Shown here: in pieces, positions 42,138-50,554 of the stretch
Layout: each line of letters begins with the position of its first letter
Numbering within the stretch: the first letter of the stretch is position 1
Assembly (NCBI GenBank): GCA_009777735.1
Contig: WRLF01000003.1
Coordinates: forward strand, 115,543-179,542
Origin: Treponema sp.
GTDB taxonomy: Bacteria > Spirochaetota > Spirochaetia > Treponematales > Breznakiellaceae
Direction of reading: 5' to 3'
DNA length: 64,000 bases
Notes under the pieces: model-generated
Seen by the model: only the letters and a program-made list of their open reading frames with translations
What the model was told of the DNA's origin: nothing
Databases searched by the model: none
Made by a program: the position numbers and the translations under genes

Positions 42138-42614
42138 ATGAGAGTTGAGTATATCAACCCCTTTGTTGAATCCGCTTTTAATGTTTTGAAGGAAGTGATG
42201 GATGTCGATGTTAAGCGCGGTGAAATTTATTTAAAATCAACCAGTATGTCTATTCAGGGCGTTGCCGCATTGGTAGGGCTTGCCGGCGGTGTTGAAGGCC
42301 GTGTTTTATTTGACATGACCAAAGACACTGCTTTGTATGTAGCAGGCGCCATGAACCAGGAAACATTTACCGCTTTTGACGAACTCGCTAAAGCAACGAT
42401 TCAGGAACTTGCCAATATGATCACTGCCCAGGCAGTAACGAAACTCCATGATCTTGGTTTTAAGTTTGACCTTACCCCTCCTGCCCTTTTTACCGGTGAA
42501 AACATGGAAGTTTCCACGAATCTTGGCGATGTGGAAGCCCTTATTGTTCCCATGGATCTTGGAGACAACGGAAAGATCGAAGTAAACGTCGCCATCCGCG
42601 AGAGAATCAAGTAA
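42138..42614 (+). CDS. cheX: CheY-P phosphatase CheX
   Basis: 158 residues. The CheC/CheX-family helix carrying the catalytic Glu/Asn pair is ATIQELANMI, with Glu90 and Asn93. Proteins of this family remove phosphate from CheY, resetting the flagellar signal; the beta dimer interface is the rest of the chain. GGAG precedes ATG. It follows the CheW/R gene by 27 bases. In T. pallidum cheY comes next; here a tRNA gene is present instead. Confidence 0.92.
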   Translation: MRVEYINPFVESAFNVLKEVMDVDVKRGEIYLKSTSMSIQGVAALVGLAGGVEGRVLFDMTKDTALYVAGAMNQETFTAFDELAKATIQELANMITAQAVTKLHDLGFKFDLTPPALFTGENMEVSTNLGDVEALIVPMDLGDNGKIEVNVAIRERIK

Positions 42615-42621
42615 TCCAACG

Positions 42622-42695
42622 GGCGGTTAGCTCAGTTGGTTAGAGCACCAGCTCGACACGCTGGGGGTCACAAGTTCGAGTCTTGTACCGCCCAA
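42622..42695 (+). tRNA. tRNA-Val (GAC) with C33
   Basis: Acceptor GGGCGGT/ACCGCCC, D arm GCTCAGTTGGTTAGAGC, anticodon stem CCAGC/GCTGG around loop TCGACAC (anticodon GAC), T arm ACAAG TTCGAGT CTTGT, discriminator A; CCA not encoded. Position 33 is C where U is nearly universal. Confidence 0.92.
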
Positions 42696-42702
42696 TTTTA
42701 GG

Positions 42703-42737
42703 GAGCAAGCCGGGTAAACCTGGTTTGCTCCTTTTTT
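42703..42737 (+). terminator. Rho-independent terminator after tRNA-Val
   Basis: GGAGCAAGCC (42703-42712) pairs with GGTTTGCTCC (42722-42731), followed by six T. A strong classical terminator ending the che-tRNA transcript. Confidence 0.85.
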
Positions 42738-42845
42738 GAGTATTTGTACCGGCGGTGGCGGCGGAAAGTTCGCAGGGAACAAGTCCCCATTATATAAACA
42801 ACTGCACTTTTAATTTTTATCAGCCAGCTTAAAAAAAAGCGTGAT

Positions 42846-43514
42846 TTAATTTTGCATGAGTTTTAATGATTGTACCTTATCAAGATCAAGCCCTGTCGCT
42901 GAAACAACAGTTTCGGGAGGTAAACCCAGACTGATCAGATTCCGGGCAATGTCAAATGCTTTTCTTTCTTCACCTACTGTTTCGCCAATGGCTTTCCATT
43001 TTTCGGCTACTTTTGTATCCGCAAATGTCTCAGCTATATATGTTACTGGATCATGCATATTAAATGCCTCCTTAAATAATGCTTTATTTGCTCTGGTTAT
43101 CACACCCAGATACGCCCTTATTCGGGCGTCTTTATCCTGCTGCATTATTTCATCCATAACCCGCCGGATGTACGGTATGTCCAATCTATTGCCCAGACCT
43201 TTGAGCCAGATATTTTCTTCCATTACCAGCTTCCGGCTGTTAATTATTTGGATCGGCAATATATCTCCAATGACAGTATAAATCCCCAGGCTTTTTTCCG
43301 CAACTGTAAAACCGCGGATTTGCCGCAGATGGGCAAGCAGTTTCCGGGGGTAACGGCTTTCCACAAAAGTCAGGGTCAGATCGGTTATTTCATATCCTAT
43401 ATATGGCACAACAGTGCAAAATGCTTGTATGTTTTTGGATTTTTTTGGGGGAATTGAGTAATTAGGAAATCGATAACTGGACACATTTTCCGTTTTTTGG
43501 TAGTATTTTCCCAA
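42846..43514 (-). pseudogene. Rpn/PD-(D/E)XK transposase-family fragment
   Basis: The frame gives 222 residues, but from about residue 30 it matches the C-terminal part of the recombination-promoting nuclease (PDDEXK_2) family: YEITDLTLTFVESRYPRKLL, then GDILPIQIINSRKLVMEENI, and the C-terminal helix NLISLGLPPETVVSATGL. The N-terminal nuclease half is missing and the first ~30 residues come from unrelated repeat DNA. It abuts the heptamer-array element, which probably replaced its 5' end. Confidence 0.65.
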
Positions 43515-43550
43515 TGACTTACACTGGCGCCCTCAAAGCAGAGTCCTCCG

Positions 43551-43740
43551 TTCCCTGTTCCCTGTTCCCTGTTCCCTGTTCCCTGTTCCCTGTTCCCTGT
43601 TCCCTGTTCCCTGTTCCCTGTTCCCTTGATATTGTCGCAAGCTCCCAATTATATGAAAACTACCACTTAGATTTTTGTCAACTATACAAACCACTATACA
43701 AGCAAATATTTTCCAAAAATAATACCAATTTTTCGTTGTT
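43551..43740. repeat. Heptamer-array element, copy A
   Basis: About 10.7 tandem copies of TTCCCTG (43551-43625), then a conserved ~115-base flank beginning GCAAGCTCCCAATTATATGA at 43637. The same flank and array occur in inverted orientation at 63.8-64.0 kb. Any ORF through the array (GNREQGT repeats) is an artefact. Confidence 0.85.
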
Positions 43741-43742
43741 TT

Positions 43743-43848
43743 TCACACAGAGGCACGGTGATCACCAAGAACACAACGGAAGGTATGATATATTCACTCT
43801 TTATGGTGAAACAATTTGTTTCCTCCGTGCCTTAGTGTTTCCGTGTGA
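43743..43848. repeat. Small inverted-repeat element, second copy
   Basis: Left end TCACACAGAGGCACGGTG; the right end in reverse complement is TCACACGGAAACACTAAGGC. Similar to the element at 16565-16692. It ends about 40 bases before the start site of the overlapping gene pair. Confidence 0.6.
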
Positions 43849-43898
43849 GTCTCTTTTCCGAAGTTATCAATTTTCCAGTCCCCATTCAGGAGCATCAC

Positions 43899-44276
43899 TT
43901 GAATGAAAAAGTGCATCGCTTTATTCCTCTGCTGTTTGCTTTTTTTGCAGGCTGCCTGGTCACAGGACTTTTTATCTTTGGACAGCGATCTGCAATTGCT
44001 GGAAGACTTGATCGCCGATACACTGAACAGCACTCTGGAGCAGCAGCAACTATTGAACGACTTGAGGCAGAGCTTGGACGAGAGCGGGAACTTACTGGCC
44101 GGTTACGAGAACATAATAACAGAGCAAGAGAACTTGCTGAAGGACTTGCGGACGCGTCTGAACGAAATGTCAGAAATTTATCAGACGCAATCGTCCTTGT
44201 CGGCGAGATCAGAGCAAAGGTTAAAGCGCTGGCGGATTTTTACGCTGATTGGGATACCGGCAGCGGCGATCCTTAG
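43899..44276 (+). CDS. Dual-coding frame B: membrane-anchored coiled-coil protein
   Basis: 125 residues from TTG 43899. CAGGAG is six bases upstream, the ideal spacing. One N-terminal transmembrane helix (FIPLLFAFFAGCLVTGLFIF), a basic segment (GRLDRR), then a long coiled coil (IERLEAELGRERELTGRLRE; NNRARELAEGL) and a C-terminal acidic tail. This is the topology of phage i-spanins (Rz). The whole gene lies in another frame of the next gene, whose ATG is four bases later. Both frames look coherent. Confidence 0.5.
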   Translation: MNEKVHRFIPLLFAFFAGCLVTGLFIFGQRSAIAGRLDRRYTEQHSGAAATIERLEAELGRERELTGRLREHNNRARELAEGLADASERNVRNLSDAIVLVGEIRAKVKALADFYADWDTGSGDP

Positions 44277-44307
44277 CGGGGGGATTGTGTGGGCTGTTAT
44301 GAAGTGA
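43903..44307 (+). CDS. Dual-coding frame A: exported coiled-coil protein with C-terminal helix
   Basis: 134 residues from ATG 43903, sharing the CAGGAG site (10 bases). Signal peptide (CIALFLCCLLFLQAAWS), a coiled coil (LEQQQLLNDLRQSLDESGNL; ITEQENLLKDLRTRL), then a C-terminal helix (FTLIGIPAAAILSGGIVWAV). Signal peptide plus C-terminal helix recalls a u-spanin, although there is no lipobox. Overlaps frame B almost entirely. I consider this frame the more certain of the two. Confidence 0.7.
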   Translation: MKKCIALFLCCLLFLQAAWSQDFLSLDSDLQLLEDLIADTLNSTLEQQQLLNDLRQSLDESGNLLAGYENIITEQENLLKDLRTRLNEMSEIYQTQSSLSARSEQRLKRWRIFTLIGIPAAAILSGGIVWAVMK

Positions 44308-44342
44308 GAAGAGCAGAGGTTTTTTGGTAAAACTGCCCGTAA

Positions 44343-44432
44343 GCTGTCCGTTGGACAGCAGGGCTTGTTAATTATTACATGGAGTTTGCGGCTTTACCGC
44401 AAACTCCAAGCTCTCCGGCACAGCCGGAGAGC
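44343..44432 (+). promoter_or_regulatory. Three consecutive hairpins before the lipoprotein start
   Basis: GCTGTCC/GGACAGC (44343-44359), GGAGTTTGCGG/CCGCAAACTCC (44381-44407), GCTCTCCGGC/GCCGGAGAGC (44410-44432), then TAGGAG. The last stem ends 2 bases before the ribosome-binding site. The middle hairpin resembles the palindrome at 32479-32503. Confidence 0.65.
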
Positions 44433-44446
44433 ATAGGAGAATGAAA

Positions 44447-45262
44447 ATGAAAAGGATGAAATTGGTGGTATTGGCTGTTGCCATGACGGTGGTTGGAGGA
44501 TTGGTCTTGATTGGATGCGGGTCTACTCCTAAATCATCTGCCCAAAGAGTCTCTGTTTATATGGAGGGTACTGCTTGGTTATGGTCTTCTGAAAACAGCA
44601 GTAGCTTATTTACTTTTATTGATTCTACAAATTTTAGTGTAAGTTATTCAGGTGCTTTAGCAGATGAATTTGCACTAATTAGCAGTGATGCAATAACCGG
44701 CACTTATTCTATTTCAGAACAGACGGTTACTTTAATTCCCAACGGTAGTGTGCTTCTTTCTGTAACTGCAAATGGCAGTATTGAAGTGCATACTGAAAAC
44801 TCGTTTCAAATACATATTAATAATGGTACTTTTGAATTTTATACTAATGCCTATAATAGAGAACCTGTTAATATGGCAGACACCACGTGGGTTTGGTCTT
44901 CCGGAGAAAATAGTGTCACATACCATTTTTTAGACTCTGCAAAATATAATGTAAGTTATACCGGTGCTCTATCGCAATTTCCATTGGCAGATTCACTTGC
45001 AGCACTGGGGCGTGAAATAGATGAAAGCGAAATTGGAACTGGCACGTATTCAATTTCAGATCAGACAGTTACATTATTTCCTGCTGGCGGTGCTTATCTA
45101 TCCATATCTTCTAACGGTAACAGGAATTTGCACTTCAGTAACTCATATAATATAAGTATTAGAAATAATACATTTATTATTAGGGTAACTAGTTCAATTG
45201 ATAGAGGTGGTTTTATACCGGAAACCTCTACTGAAGAACATATTTACAGGAAAATTGATTAA
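44447..45262 (+). CDS. Lipoprotein with two tandem beta-rich domains
   Basis: 271 residues from ATG 44447; AGGAG is seven bases upstream, whereas the ATG at 44441 is too close. Lipobox VLIGC. Two repeats follow, each starting with GTAWLWSS / DTTWVWSS and containing GTYSIS(E/D)QTVTL, about 105 residues each. The pattern resembles small lipocalin-like or META-type domains. A single-domain relative lies at 46337-46759, so the family is amplified locally. Function unknown. Confidence 0.75.
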   Translation: MKRMKLVVLAVAMTVVGGLVLIGCGSTPKSSAQRVSVYMEGTAWLWSSENSSSLFTFIDSTNFSVSYSGALADEFALISSDAITGTYSISEQTVTLIPNGSVLLSVTANGSIEVHTENSFQIHINNGTFEFYTNAYNREPVNMADTTWVWSSGENSVTYHFLDSAKYNVSYTGALSQFPLADSLAALGREIDESEIGTGTYSISDQTVTLFPAGGAYLSISSNGNRNLHFSNSYNISIRNNTFIIRVTSSIDRGGFIPETSTEEHIYRKID

Positions 45263-45337
45263 TTAACGCACTCAGAAAAGCATTCATAATCATGCATGGA
45301 TTGTGAATTTCTTTTTAACATGGCAAAGGAGATCGCA

Positions 45338-46258
45338 ATGACAAGGAAAAATTTATTGCACATGATGGTAATTCTTACACTGCTGGCGGCATGTGCAGGC
45401 AGTCCTGGATCTACAGGGGCAGACAGATTAGATCGTAACAGGCAAAGCTATTATGTAAGCGCTGCAGGTAGTGATAGCAACAATGGTAAGAGTGCGACCA
45501 GACCTTTTAAAACCTTAACAAAGGCCATTAATGCAGCATATGAAGGCGATATTAATACAATAACTGTTATTGGGACACTGACTCATATAAGTGAAGAGGG
45601 CGAAGGTTTCTTTTTGAATTTTAAGAATTCCGATCGGGAAATTTTTATTACAGGCAGACTGAACGCACCCGAAAACCAGCGAGCTATTCTTACAGTGAAT
45701 GGATTAATGCCAGGTGTGATTGAAATCACTAACGGTAAATTCCGTTTTGAGCATATCGCAATTACAGGCGGGATGCTTGGCGGGTTATTAGCACATGAAA
45801 ACGCACAAGTCACACTGGGACCGGGTTCGATTGTTCACGATAACACCGGGTTTGGTGTATTAGTTGCAGACGAATCGAGTGTTATCATTGACGGCGGCGA
45901 AATTCGAAGTAATGGCAGAACCGGTATTGATGTATTGGAAAATGGATCATTAATCATGAATAGTGGTGTTATCAGTGAAAACAGACATATACATGCCGGC
46001 GGAGTGTATGTTCATACCGGCGGTGTGTTTGTTATGTCAGGAGGGATTATTACCGGTAATAATGCTGATGGTCTAGGTGGCGGTATAGCTGTTGATGTTG
46101 GAGGTACATTTATTCTGAAAGATGGCCTCATTACTGGTAATAATGCTGAAGAAGGAGGGGGAGTCTTTATAAGGGATGGCGGTATTTTTGAACAAACAGG
46201 CGGGACGATCGATGGTAATACTGCAAGATATGGTCCTGATCTGATAGAAATGTTTTAG
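45338..46258 (+). CDS. Lipoprotein with right-handed beta-helix (DUF1565-like)
   Basis: 306 residues from ATG 45338 (AAAGGAG 7 bases upstream); an ATG-like start 14 codons earlier lacks a site. Lipobox LLAACAG. YYVSAAGSDSNNGKSATRPF is the DUF1565 signature, then a parallel beta-helix of Gly-rich rungs (ITGNNADGLGGGIAVDVGG; GGVFIRDGGIFEQTGG). Probably a surface polysaccharide-binding or adhesive protein. It lies between the two related lipoproteins and in the same direction. Confidence 0.8.
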   Translation: MTRKNLLHMMVILTLLAACAGSPGSTGADRLDRNRQSYYVSAAGSDSNNGKSATRPFKTLTKAINAAYEGDINTITVIGTLTHISEEGEGFFLNFKNSDREIFITGRLNAPENQRAILTVNGLMPGVIEITNGKFRFEHIAITGGMLGGLLAHENAQVTLGPGSIVHDNTGFGVLVADESSVIIDGGEIRSNGRTGIDVLENGSLIMNSGVISENRHIHAGGVYVHTGGVFVMSGGIITGNNADGLGGGIAVDVGGTFILKDGLITGNNAEEGGGVFIRDGGIFEQTGGTIDGNTARYGPDLIEMF

Positions 46259-46336
46259 GGTAAAACATCCCGTATGGGTTGTTAATAAAAGCCGGCGGGC
46301 ATTAAACGCACAACAATTATCTGCAGGAGGATAAAA

Positions 46337-46759
46337 ATGAAAAGAATGAAATTGGGTTTTTTCGCTATTGTAATAATAGCAGCTATGGGATTTGTTTTAG
46401 CCAGTTGCAAAGTCACACCTAGTCCAGTTACCACTAGAGAACCAGTTGCTACGGAATCGACTCCTCAAGAACCAGTTAACATGGAAGGTACCACATGGGT
46501 TTGGTCTTCAAATAGGGTTACACATACATATACTTTTGTAGACTCGGAAAATTATGAAGTAACTATTTCTGGTGCTATATCAGAATCGGGAACAGGTACT
46601 TATACTGTTTCTAATCAGACGGTTACCTTGCATCCTGATGGATCACATACCACAGTATCTTCAGATGGCATGGTCTCTATGAGCCGTGTAAATTCATTTA
46701 GTGTTGTAATCAGAAACGATACATTTGAGCTTGCATCAAATACCTTTAGAAAAAGGTAA
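46337..46759 (+). CDS. Single-domain paralogue of the two-domain lipoprotein
   Basis: 140 residues. Signal peptide and lipobox GFVLASC, a Pro/Thr-rich linker, then one copy of the domain: GTTWVWSSNRVTHTYTFVDS, GTGTYTVSNQTVTLHPDG. CAGGAGG before ATG. It is a clear relative of the protein at 44447-45262, so one arose from the other by domain duplication or loss. Confidence 0.75.
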   Translation: MKRMKLGFFAIVIIAAMGFVLASCKVTPSPVTTREPVATESTPQEPVNMEGTTWVWSSNRVTHTYTFVDSENYEVTISGAISESGTGTYTVSNQTVTLHPDGSHTTVSSDGMVSMSRVNSFSVVIRNDTFELASNTFRKR

Positions 46760-46780
46760 ATAAATACATTTGGGGTTCTT

Positions 46781-49700
46781 ATGAGGAAAAAATTTATTTT
46801 ACTTTGCGGTTTGTTTACCGCTGTATTTTTTCTGAATTGCGCAGGATCAAGTGAGACACACAGGCCTGCAACAGACAGAATAACAGAGTTTAATAATGCA
46901 GATGGTAATATATCAGTATTTCCTCAACTGGGACATACAAAAGTAATCTACTCCGGGGTATTCAGTCCCGATGGAAAATACATACTTTCAAACTACAATG
47001 ATGACACTTTCAAATTATGGGACACAGAAAGCGGGAGGGAAATTAGAACCTTTTTTGGACATACCAGCACAGTTTTATCTGTGGCATTCAGCCCTGATGG
47101 GAAATATATCCTCTCAGGTTCAGGCGACAGTAACCTTAAACTTTGGGATACAGAGACAGGACAGGAAATCAGAACATTTTCAGGGCACAGAGGAGAAGTT
47201 TACTCCGTGGCGTTTAGCCCAGACGGAAATCGAGTACTTTCAGGCTCCGGGGATAACACACTAAAGCTTTGGGACTTGCAAACAGGGCGCGGAATTAGAA
47301 CTTTTTCTGGGCATACCGGTGGAAGATTTGATGGTGTTAGGTCTGTATCATTTAGTCCTGATGGAAAATATATTCTCTCAGGTTCGACAGATAATACCCT
47401 CAAACTATGGGACACAGAAACTGGATGGGAAATCAGAACTTTTTCAGGTCATACAGGTTCAGTTGGGTCTGTCGCGTTCAGTCCCGATGGTAAACAAGTT
47501 CTTTCGGGTTCAAGGGATAGTACACTCAAACTTTGGGATACCGAATCAGGAATGGTAATTCGATCTATAGCAGGGCATTCCGATAGAGCAGGATCCGTAT
47601 CATTCAGCCCCGACGGAAAAAGGATTCTTTCATGCTCTGGTAATTTAACCTCTTGGGATAGTAAAGATTCGATATTTGTGTTATGGGATGCCGAAACAGG
47701 AAATGAAATCAGGGTTTTTTCAGGACACACTGATACGGTCAATTCCGTAGCTTTCAGTCCTGATGGAAAACACATTCTATCAGGCTCAAATGATTTGACT
47801 CTTAAGGTATGGGATACAGAAACGGGTTTGGAAATAAAAACACTTCAAGGCCATTCACTCAGTATTTCATCCGTGGCATTCAGCCCTGACGGGAAACTTA
47901 TCATCAGTTCACCCAATGATACCACACTTAGATTATGGGACGTTGAAACAGGGAACCAAATAAAGATTTTTTCCGGGCATACCGAAAATATTCATTCTGC
48001 AGCGTTTAGTCCTGACGGTAAGCATATAGTTTCAGGTTCCAGTGATAGAACTATCAAACTGTGGGATGTTGTAACCGGAATGGTAATACGAACTTTTACA
48101 GGGCATACGGACAGGGTAAATTCAGTAATATTCAGTCCTGATGGAATGAGTATCGTCTCTGGTTCTGAAGATAAAACTTTCAAACTCTGGGATACTGAGA
48201 CAGGAAGGCAGATTAGAAGTTTTTCAGAGCGTAATGGTATCAACTCCGTAGCATTCAGCCGCGACGGAAGACAGATTATCGCAGGTTCTACTGATGGTTC
48301 CATCAAGCTTTTGGATGTGGCTGCAGGGATTGAAATAAGAACATTTTTTGATGGTTCACTTTTTGCAAATTCTGTTGCATTCAGCCCTGACGGAAGGCAA
48401 ATAATCTCAGGTTATTTAGATAGATCTTTCAAACTTTGGGATGCTGCGACAGGTAGAGTGCTCAGAAATTTTTCCGGACATACTGGTTGGGTAAGTTCTG
48501 TAGCGTTCAGTCCTGATGGAAAATTAATCATCTCCAGTTCCAGCGACAATACCATCAAACTCTGGGATACTGCAACAGGACAGGAAATCAGGACTTTTTA
48601 CGGACATACCAATTCTGCAGATTCCATATCATTCAGCTTCGATGGGAAAACCATCCTCTCCGGTTCCTATGACGGGACCGCTCGCCTCTGGGATGTTGCT
48701 ACCGGCAATGAAATCGCCACCTTCATCTCCTTCTCCGGCACTGATACACAACTAACCGCCGCCAGCCGCGGCTTACTCGTCGAGGAAACCGAAACAGCCG
48801 CTTCTTCCATTGATGGCGAATGGCTTGCCATCACCCCCGACGGCTACTACCAGGCCTCCCCCCGCGGCGACCGTTTCCTCAATGTCCGCATCAATAATAC
48901 CGTCTCCGGTATTGACGCTTTCCGCTCGATCTTCTATAACCCCGATGTCGTCCAGGCACGGCTCCAGGGCCTGCCCGATCCGGCTTCAAAGAGAAATATC
49001 AGCATCCAGCAGGCTGCCGCGTTTATTCCGCCAGCCATAACCATCCAATCCCCGGCGAACTTCAGCACGACAACCACCGCAAACACCAGCCTTTCCGTGA
49101 ACATTACCGACCAGAACCAGCCCCTGCAAAACGTCAGGGTGTTTGTCAACGGGCGGCCTGCGAGCAGGGAAGAACTTGCGGCAGTCAGTGGACAGGGTTT
49201 GCAGGCGGGGCGCAGCGGCCTGACCGTTACGGGCAATCAGCAGACTGTCAATTTTACCATGCCGCTGGAACTTGATCCGGGCAGTAATTTTATTGAAGTG
49301 GTTGCGTTTAACGGCTTTTCTGAAAACCGCCGCCACGTTGATGTCACGTGGAACGCCCCGGCAGGACAGCGGCCAGCGTTACCCAATTTGTGGATTCTCG
49401 CTGTGGGGGTAAACCACTACGACAACGCCGGGCCGCGTTTGGGCGGGATGGGCAGCCTCAATTTCGCCGTGGCCGATGCCAGAACCTTGATTAGTTCCCT
49501 GCGAGCGCAAGAAGGCAGACGTTATGGCAGGGTGAATAGTTTGCTCATCGCAGACGGCGAATCACTGGCCCCCACTGCGGAAAACATCCGGCGGAACCTC
49601 GCTTTTCTCGATCAGGCCGGGGACAGAGACGTGGTGTTGCTTTTTCTTGCAGGCCACGGCCTGAGTGCTCAGGGTGGACAGTTTTTCTTCCTGCCGCGTG

Positions 49701-50134
49701 ATGCAGCCGTCAGCGGAAGCGGGGGAACTGTGCGTGTAGATGCAAGCCGTGCGATTAGCGGTGATGAGATAACGGCAATACTGGAAGGGCATGGCAGGAG
49801 GCTGTTGTTGATAGACGCCTGTAATTCCGGAGGAGTTGACAGCAACCGTATGATCCGCGGCTTCATGGAATCGAACGCCTTTGTGTTCGCTTCCAGTCAG
49901 GGCAGCGAGCTCTCCTATGAAAGTCCGCAATGGGGCGGGGGGCATGGGGTGTTCACGTACAGTGTTCTCAATGCGCTGCGAGGTGCCCCTGCGGCTTTGG
50001 CGGGGAACAATGTCAGTGTACGCAGCATGTCGGGCTTTGTGTCGCTGGAAGTGCCGAGGCATACGCAGAACCGGCAGAACCCACGGGTGCATTCGCTGTT
50101 GTTCGGGGATTTTCCGTTGGCGGAGATACGGTAA
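46781..50134 (+). CDS. Lipoprotein with 14 WD40 repeats and a C-terminal caspase (C14) protease domain
   Basis: 1117 residues. Lipobox LNCAGSS (Cys20 area), then 14 WD40 repeats (~45-640), i.e. two seven-bladed propellers, a linker with DGEWLAITPDGYYQASPRGD, an Ig-like segment (~750-840) and a caspase-fold domain from ~868 (LWILAVGVNHYDN). Catalytic dyad: His959 in FLAGHG and Cys1014 in LIDACNSGG. Bacterial caspase-like proteases with WD40 sensors act in self-/stress-triggered proteolysis; here the lipobox places it outside the cytoplasm. Followed by a RelE-type pair and a DUF4384 protein. Confidence 0.9.
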   Translation: MRKKFILLCGLFTAVFFLNCAGSSETHRPATDRITEFNNADGNISVFPQLGHTKVIYSGVFSPDGKYILSNYNDDTFKLWDTESGREIRTFFGHTSTVLSVAFSPDGKYILSGSGDSNLKLWDTETGQEIRTFSGHRGEVYSVAFSPDGNRVLSGSGDNTLKLWDLQTGRGIRTFSGHTGGRFDGVRSVSFSPDGKYILSGSTDNTLKLWDTETGWEIRTFSGHTGSVGSVAFSPDGKQVLSGSRDSTLKLWDTESGMVIRSIAGHSDRAGSVSFSPDGKRILSCSGNLTSWDSKDSIFVLWDAETGNEIRVFSGHTDTVNSVAFSPDGKHILSGSNDLTLKVWDTETGLEIKTLQGHSLSISSVAFSPDGKLIISSPNDTTLRLWDVETGNQIKIFSGHTENIHSAAFSPDGKHIVSGSSDRTIKLWDVVTGMVIRTFTGHTDRVNSVIFSPDGMSIVSGSEDKTFKLWDTETGRQIRSFSERNGINSVAFSRDGRQIIAGSTDGSIKLLDVAAGIEIRTFFDGSLFANSVAFSPDGRQIISGYLDRSFKLWDAATGRVLRNFSGHTGWVSSVAFSPDGKLIISSSSDNTIKLWDTATGQEIRTFYGHTNSADSISFSFDGKTILSGSYDGTARLWDVATGNEIATFISFSGTDTQLTAASRGLLVEETETAASSIDGEWLAITPDGYYQASPRGDRFLNVRINNTVSGIDAFRSIFYNPDVVQARLQGLPDPASKRNISIQQAAAFIPPAITIQSPANFSTTTTANTSLSVNITDQNQPLQNVRVFVNGRPASREELAAVSGQGLQAGRSGLTVTGNQQTVNFTMPLELDPGSNFIEVVAFNGFSENRRHVDVTWNAPAGQRPALPNLWILAVGVNHYDNAGPRLGGMGSLNFAVADARTLISSLRAQEGRRYGRVNSLLIADGESLAPTAENIRRNLAFLDQAGDRDVVLLFLAGHGLSAQGGQFFFLPRDAAVSGSGGTVRVDASRAISGDEITAILEGHGRRLLLIDACNSGGVDSNRMIRGFMESNAFVFASSQGSELSYESPQWGGGHGVFTYSVLNALRGAPAALAGNNVSVRSMSGFVSLEVPRHTQNRQNPRVHSLLFGDFPLAEIR

Positions 50135-50173
50135 AAACTTGAAAAATGGCTTATTTTACGTTACTGTTTTAAT

Positions 50174-50554
50174 GTGAGGGTTTTCAAATATACTGGTTTT
50201 AGCAGGTTTGCCAAAAAGGAGGGCATTACTGACGCAGAATTGATAAACATTATCAGCCAGCTTGAAGATGACCAGGCGGATGCTAATTTGGGAGGCGATG
50301 TTTACAAGGTACGGTTAGCACGGGCAGGCAAAGGAAAATCCGGCGGTCACCGGGTTATTGTGTATTTTAAGAATGAATTTCGTACATTTTTTGTTTATGG
50401 TTTTTCGAAGTCTGACAAAGATAATATAGATGAAAGTGAATTAAAGGCTTTCAAGGTAGATGCCAAGGATCAATTTACCTTGACTGATGAACAGATTAGA
50501 GCTCGTTTGAAAAAAAGAACTTTAATCGAAGTTTTATATGGAGGATTAAGATGA
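50174..50554 (+). CDS. RelE/HigB-type toxin (COG4737-like)
   Basis: 126 residues from GTG 50174. MRVFKYTGFSRFAKKEGITD, then RLARAGKGKSGGHRVIVYFK and FFVYGFSKSDKDNID match RelE-superfamily toxins of the COG4737 type, a ribosome-dependent or free RNase. TTGAAA (50139-50144), 17 bases, TACTGT (50162-50167), six bases, GTG suggests a leaderless transcript. The stop overlaps the antitoxin start by 4 bases. Confidence 0.8.
   Translation: MRVFKYTGFSRFAKKEGITDAELINIISQLEDDQADANLGGDVYKVRLARAGKGKSGGHRVIVYFKNEFRTFFVYGFSKSDKDNIDESELKAFKVDAKDQFTLTDEQIRARLKKRTLIEVLYGGLR

Noticed and set aside
42739..42845. Possible small RNA or riboswitch after the tRNA terminator.
   Set aside because: No consensus fold; just a short spacer before the Rpn fragment.
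43551..43625. Tandem TTCCCTG array as a possible CRISPR.
   Set aside because: Period is 7 bases with no spacers, and no cas genes are visible in the window.
43397..43648. Frame with GNREQGT repeats.
   Set aside because: It reads through the heptamer array, which gives an open frame in any bacterium; not a protein gene.
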